Shown here: in pieces, positions 62,542 through 64,000 of the stretch
Position numbering within the stretch: position 1 is the first letter of the stretch
How the letters are laid out: every line of letters starts with the position of its first letter
Notes under the pieces: model-generated
Told to the model about the DNA's origin: nothing
What the model saw: the letters and a program-made list of their open reading frames with translations, nothing else
Database searches by the model: none
From: JADJXV01 sp046328995
Lineage (GTDB): Bacteria > Bacteroidota > Ignavibacteria > Kapaibacteriales > UBA961
Assembly: GCA_046328995.1 (NCBI GenBank)
Contig: JAXLVN010000002.1
Span: forward strand, 496,001-560,000
DNA: 64,000 bases
Direction: 5' to 3'
Program-made: the position numbers and the translations under genes

Positions 62542-62553
62542 ACCTAATTAGGT
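62542..62553. promoter_or_regulatory. 12-base perfect palindrome upstream of ferritin and the surface protein
   Basis: ACCTAATTAGGT is self-complementary and lies in the 332-base divergent region 62375-62706, between the ferritin gene and the repeat-rich surface protein gene. It could be an operator half-site pair; it does not resemble a Fur box. Nothing else in this intergenic region could be assigned. Confidence 0.3.
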
Positions 62554-62706
62554 ATAAGAACACAAAAATAAATCATGAGGATAAAATCGTGACATCTGTC
62601 ATGATGCTATGTTGGAAATAGTTGCTAAATTCGCTTTGCCCGGCACCACGACAAGCACCGGCCATCACATACAGTATTTTTCACACGTTTCACTTGAGGA
62701 AAGTTA

Positions 62707-64000
62707 TGATTCGCACCCTTCTATGCATCCTTTGCATGGCTCTTGCTGCACTTGCGGCGAGCGCGCAAATTCCCCGCACCTTTACTCTGCAATGCACGTT
62801 GACCGATGATAGGTCCAATCCCATACCGGATGGTATTCATAGAATTACCGTCAAGCTCTACAGCTCACCAAGCGGCGGCACCGCGCTCTACAGCGAAGAA
62901 TTCTCCCAATCGGTTTCGAAGGGAGTATTCCAATGTACGATTGGGGAAAATTCTCCATTTTCCATAAATGTAAATTTTAATTCTCAGTATTATATAGGAA
63001 TTAGCTGTGATGGTGATGCGGAAGGCGAACGGATTGCACTCCATGCTGCGCCGTACGCTTTAATGGCTGCTCAAGTACCTGACGGTTCAATTACTTCCGA
63101 CAAATTATCCCCTGCACTTCTTGAGCGTATCAAGGGTGAAAGTTCCCTCGCCAATACCCTCAGCGGCACAAAAGCGTTCATTGGCGGCGGCGATTACAAC
63201 ACGATTTCGAATGTCAATTATGCTTCCATTGTCGCCGGAAACGGCAATTCGATTACCGGTAGTAGTGTGTATGCATCCATCGGAGGCGGATATAGCAATG
63301 CTGTTTCCGGGAATTCAGCGACCATTGCCGGTGGAAATGATAATTCTGCAAGCGGACAATATGCTGCTATTTCTGGAGGATACAGTAATGCAGCGTCCGG
63401 CACTTCTGCGTCGATAGGCGGTGGGTATGATAATACGAACACCGGCCAAAACAGCACCATCGGCGGCGGATACAGCAATTCCCTTTCCGGGAATTCAGCG
63501 ACCATTGCCGGCGGATATGACAATGCCTCAAGTGCCCATTATTCTGCAATTGCAGGCGGCTACGGACTCACTTTTTCGTCCGCCGCAACCGGTTCATTCG
63601 GGTATAATAGCTATATCACAAGCGGCAATACAACTATAAGTTCCCCCAATACCGCATATTTCGGTAATGCCGATCTTTGGCTCGGCAATACACGCGGGCA
63701 GGCAAGTGAACTTCGCCTTTATGAAGCCCAGAACTCCGGTGGAGCCTTCCCGGCATCAACAACCAATTACACGGCGTTTAAAGCAGGAACCCAAACGTCG
63801 GATATCACCTACACGCTCCCGGCTACCTGCGGGACAAGCGGACAATTTTTACAAACTAACGGAGCAGGCGTGCTCACCTGGACCTCAATTACGACAGGAG
63901 CAGGCACTGCAGGTGGCGATTTAACAGGAACGTATCCCAATCCAAGCATCGCTAATGGCGCAATTACTGCACAGAAAATAGCGGCCGGCGTAATCCCAAC
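62707..64000 (+). CDS. YadA-head-like repeat surface protein (partial, C-terminus off the window)
   Basis: Exported protein, 431 codons visible. The ATG at 62707 has GAGGA upstream and begins signal peptide MIRTLLCILCMALAALAASA. Residues about 20-130 form a beta-rich domain found at the start of Bacteroidota tail-fibre-like proteins (FQCTIGENSPF, ALHAAPYALMA). Residues about 160-290 are 14-15-residue repeats of the type SIGGGYSNAVSGNSATIAGG, as in trimeric autotransporter heads. Then a TYTLPA...GQFLQTNG segment and GGDLTGTYPNPSIANGAI, typical of fibre proteins. This YPNP is not a sorting-domain motif. Probably a trimeric surface adhesin or fibre; its anchoring end is not visible. Confidence 0.82.

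Noticed and set aside
63920..63945. The YPNP motif near the right edge as a T9SS sorting domain.
   Set aside because: It sits in GGDLTGTYPNPSIANGAI, a standard motif of fibre-like proteins, and the protein continues beyond the window.

Overview
The window looks like a chromosome segment of a Gram-negative bacterium of the Bacteroidota/Chlorobiota (FCB) group, plausibly a Kapabacteria- or Ignavibacteria-like lineage. Seven secreted proteins end in a type IX secretion (T9SS) sorting domain, recognisable by a YPNP/GPNP/LPNP motif about 75-90 residues from the end and a closing basic residue or a stretch such as NFIVNR. There are also outer-membrane beta-barrels and Bacteroidota-style coiled-coil surface proteins. 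Unusually for such an organism, flagellar genes (csrA, fliW, motB) and a sigma-54 activator are present. The phylum call is inference. No tRNA, rRNA, CRISPR array, transposase or phage gene was seen.

Region by region. (1) 1-7293, all on the minus strand: a glycan or nonulosonic-acid locus with a GT-B-like protein, an SpsF-like cytidylyltransferase, transketolase split into N and C subunits, a class III aminotransferase, a PtmA-like dehydrogenase and a NeuB-like synthase cut by the window edge. Dispersed repeats sit in its two large gaps. (2) 7484-9436: a VOC protein and an aldehyde dehydrogenase. (3) 9455-12105: response regulator, CsrA, a double-domain FliW and MotB. (4) 12206-18300: two large paralogous beta-propeller T9SS cargo proteins in tandem. 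(5) 18518-29707: mainly metabolic genes (acyl-CoA dehydrogenase, methyltransferase, FMN reductase, dihydrolipoyl dehydrogenase, FAD oxidoreductase), with an AT-rich T9SS protein and an AT-rich Fic protein inserted. (6) 29942-35819: SGNH-like T9SS protein, MscS channel, ribosomal protein S1 and CorA.

(7) 36044-46123 is the most distinctive part. It is a minus-strand surface-protein locus built from two similar three-gene modules. Each runs coiled-coil fibre-like protein, then a small envelope protein, then a large T9SS cargo protein. The cargo proteins and the lipoprotein have AT-rich bodies, while their export signals have the ordinary base composition of the surroundings. (8) 46699-49179: LysE exporter and two paralogous outer-membrane proteins. 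(9) 49308-54862: RlmB; then queF, queD, gltX, a lipoprotein, a sigma-54 response regulator and a DUF6438 lipoprotein running together. (10) 55117-62374: Omp28-like T9SS protein, signal peptidase I, HemW, a small metalloprotease-like protein, a lipoprotein, cobalamin adenosyltransferase and ferritin. (11) 62707 to the edge: a repeat-rich YadA-head-like surface protein, incomplete.

The main themes are decoration and display at the cell surface (glycan locus, T9SS cargo, fibre-like proteins), post-transcriptional control of flagella (CsrA-FliW), and short dispersed repeats next to transcription terminators of T9SS genes.
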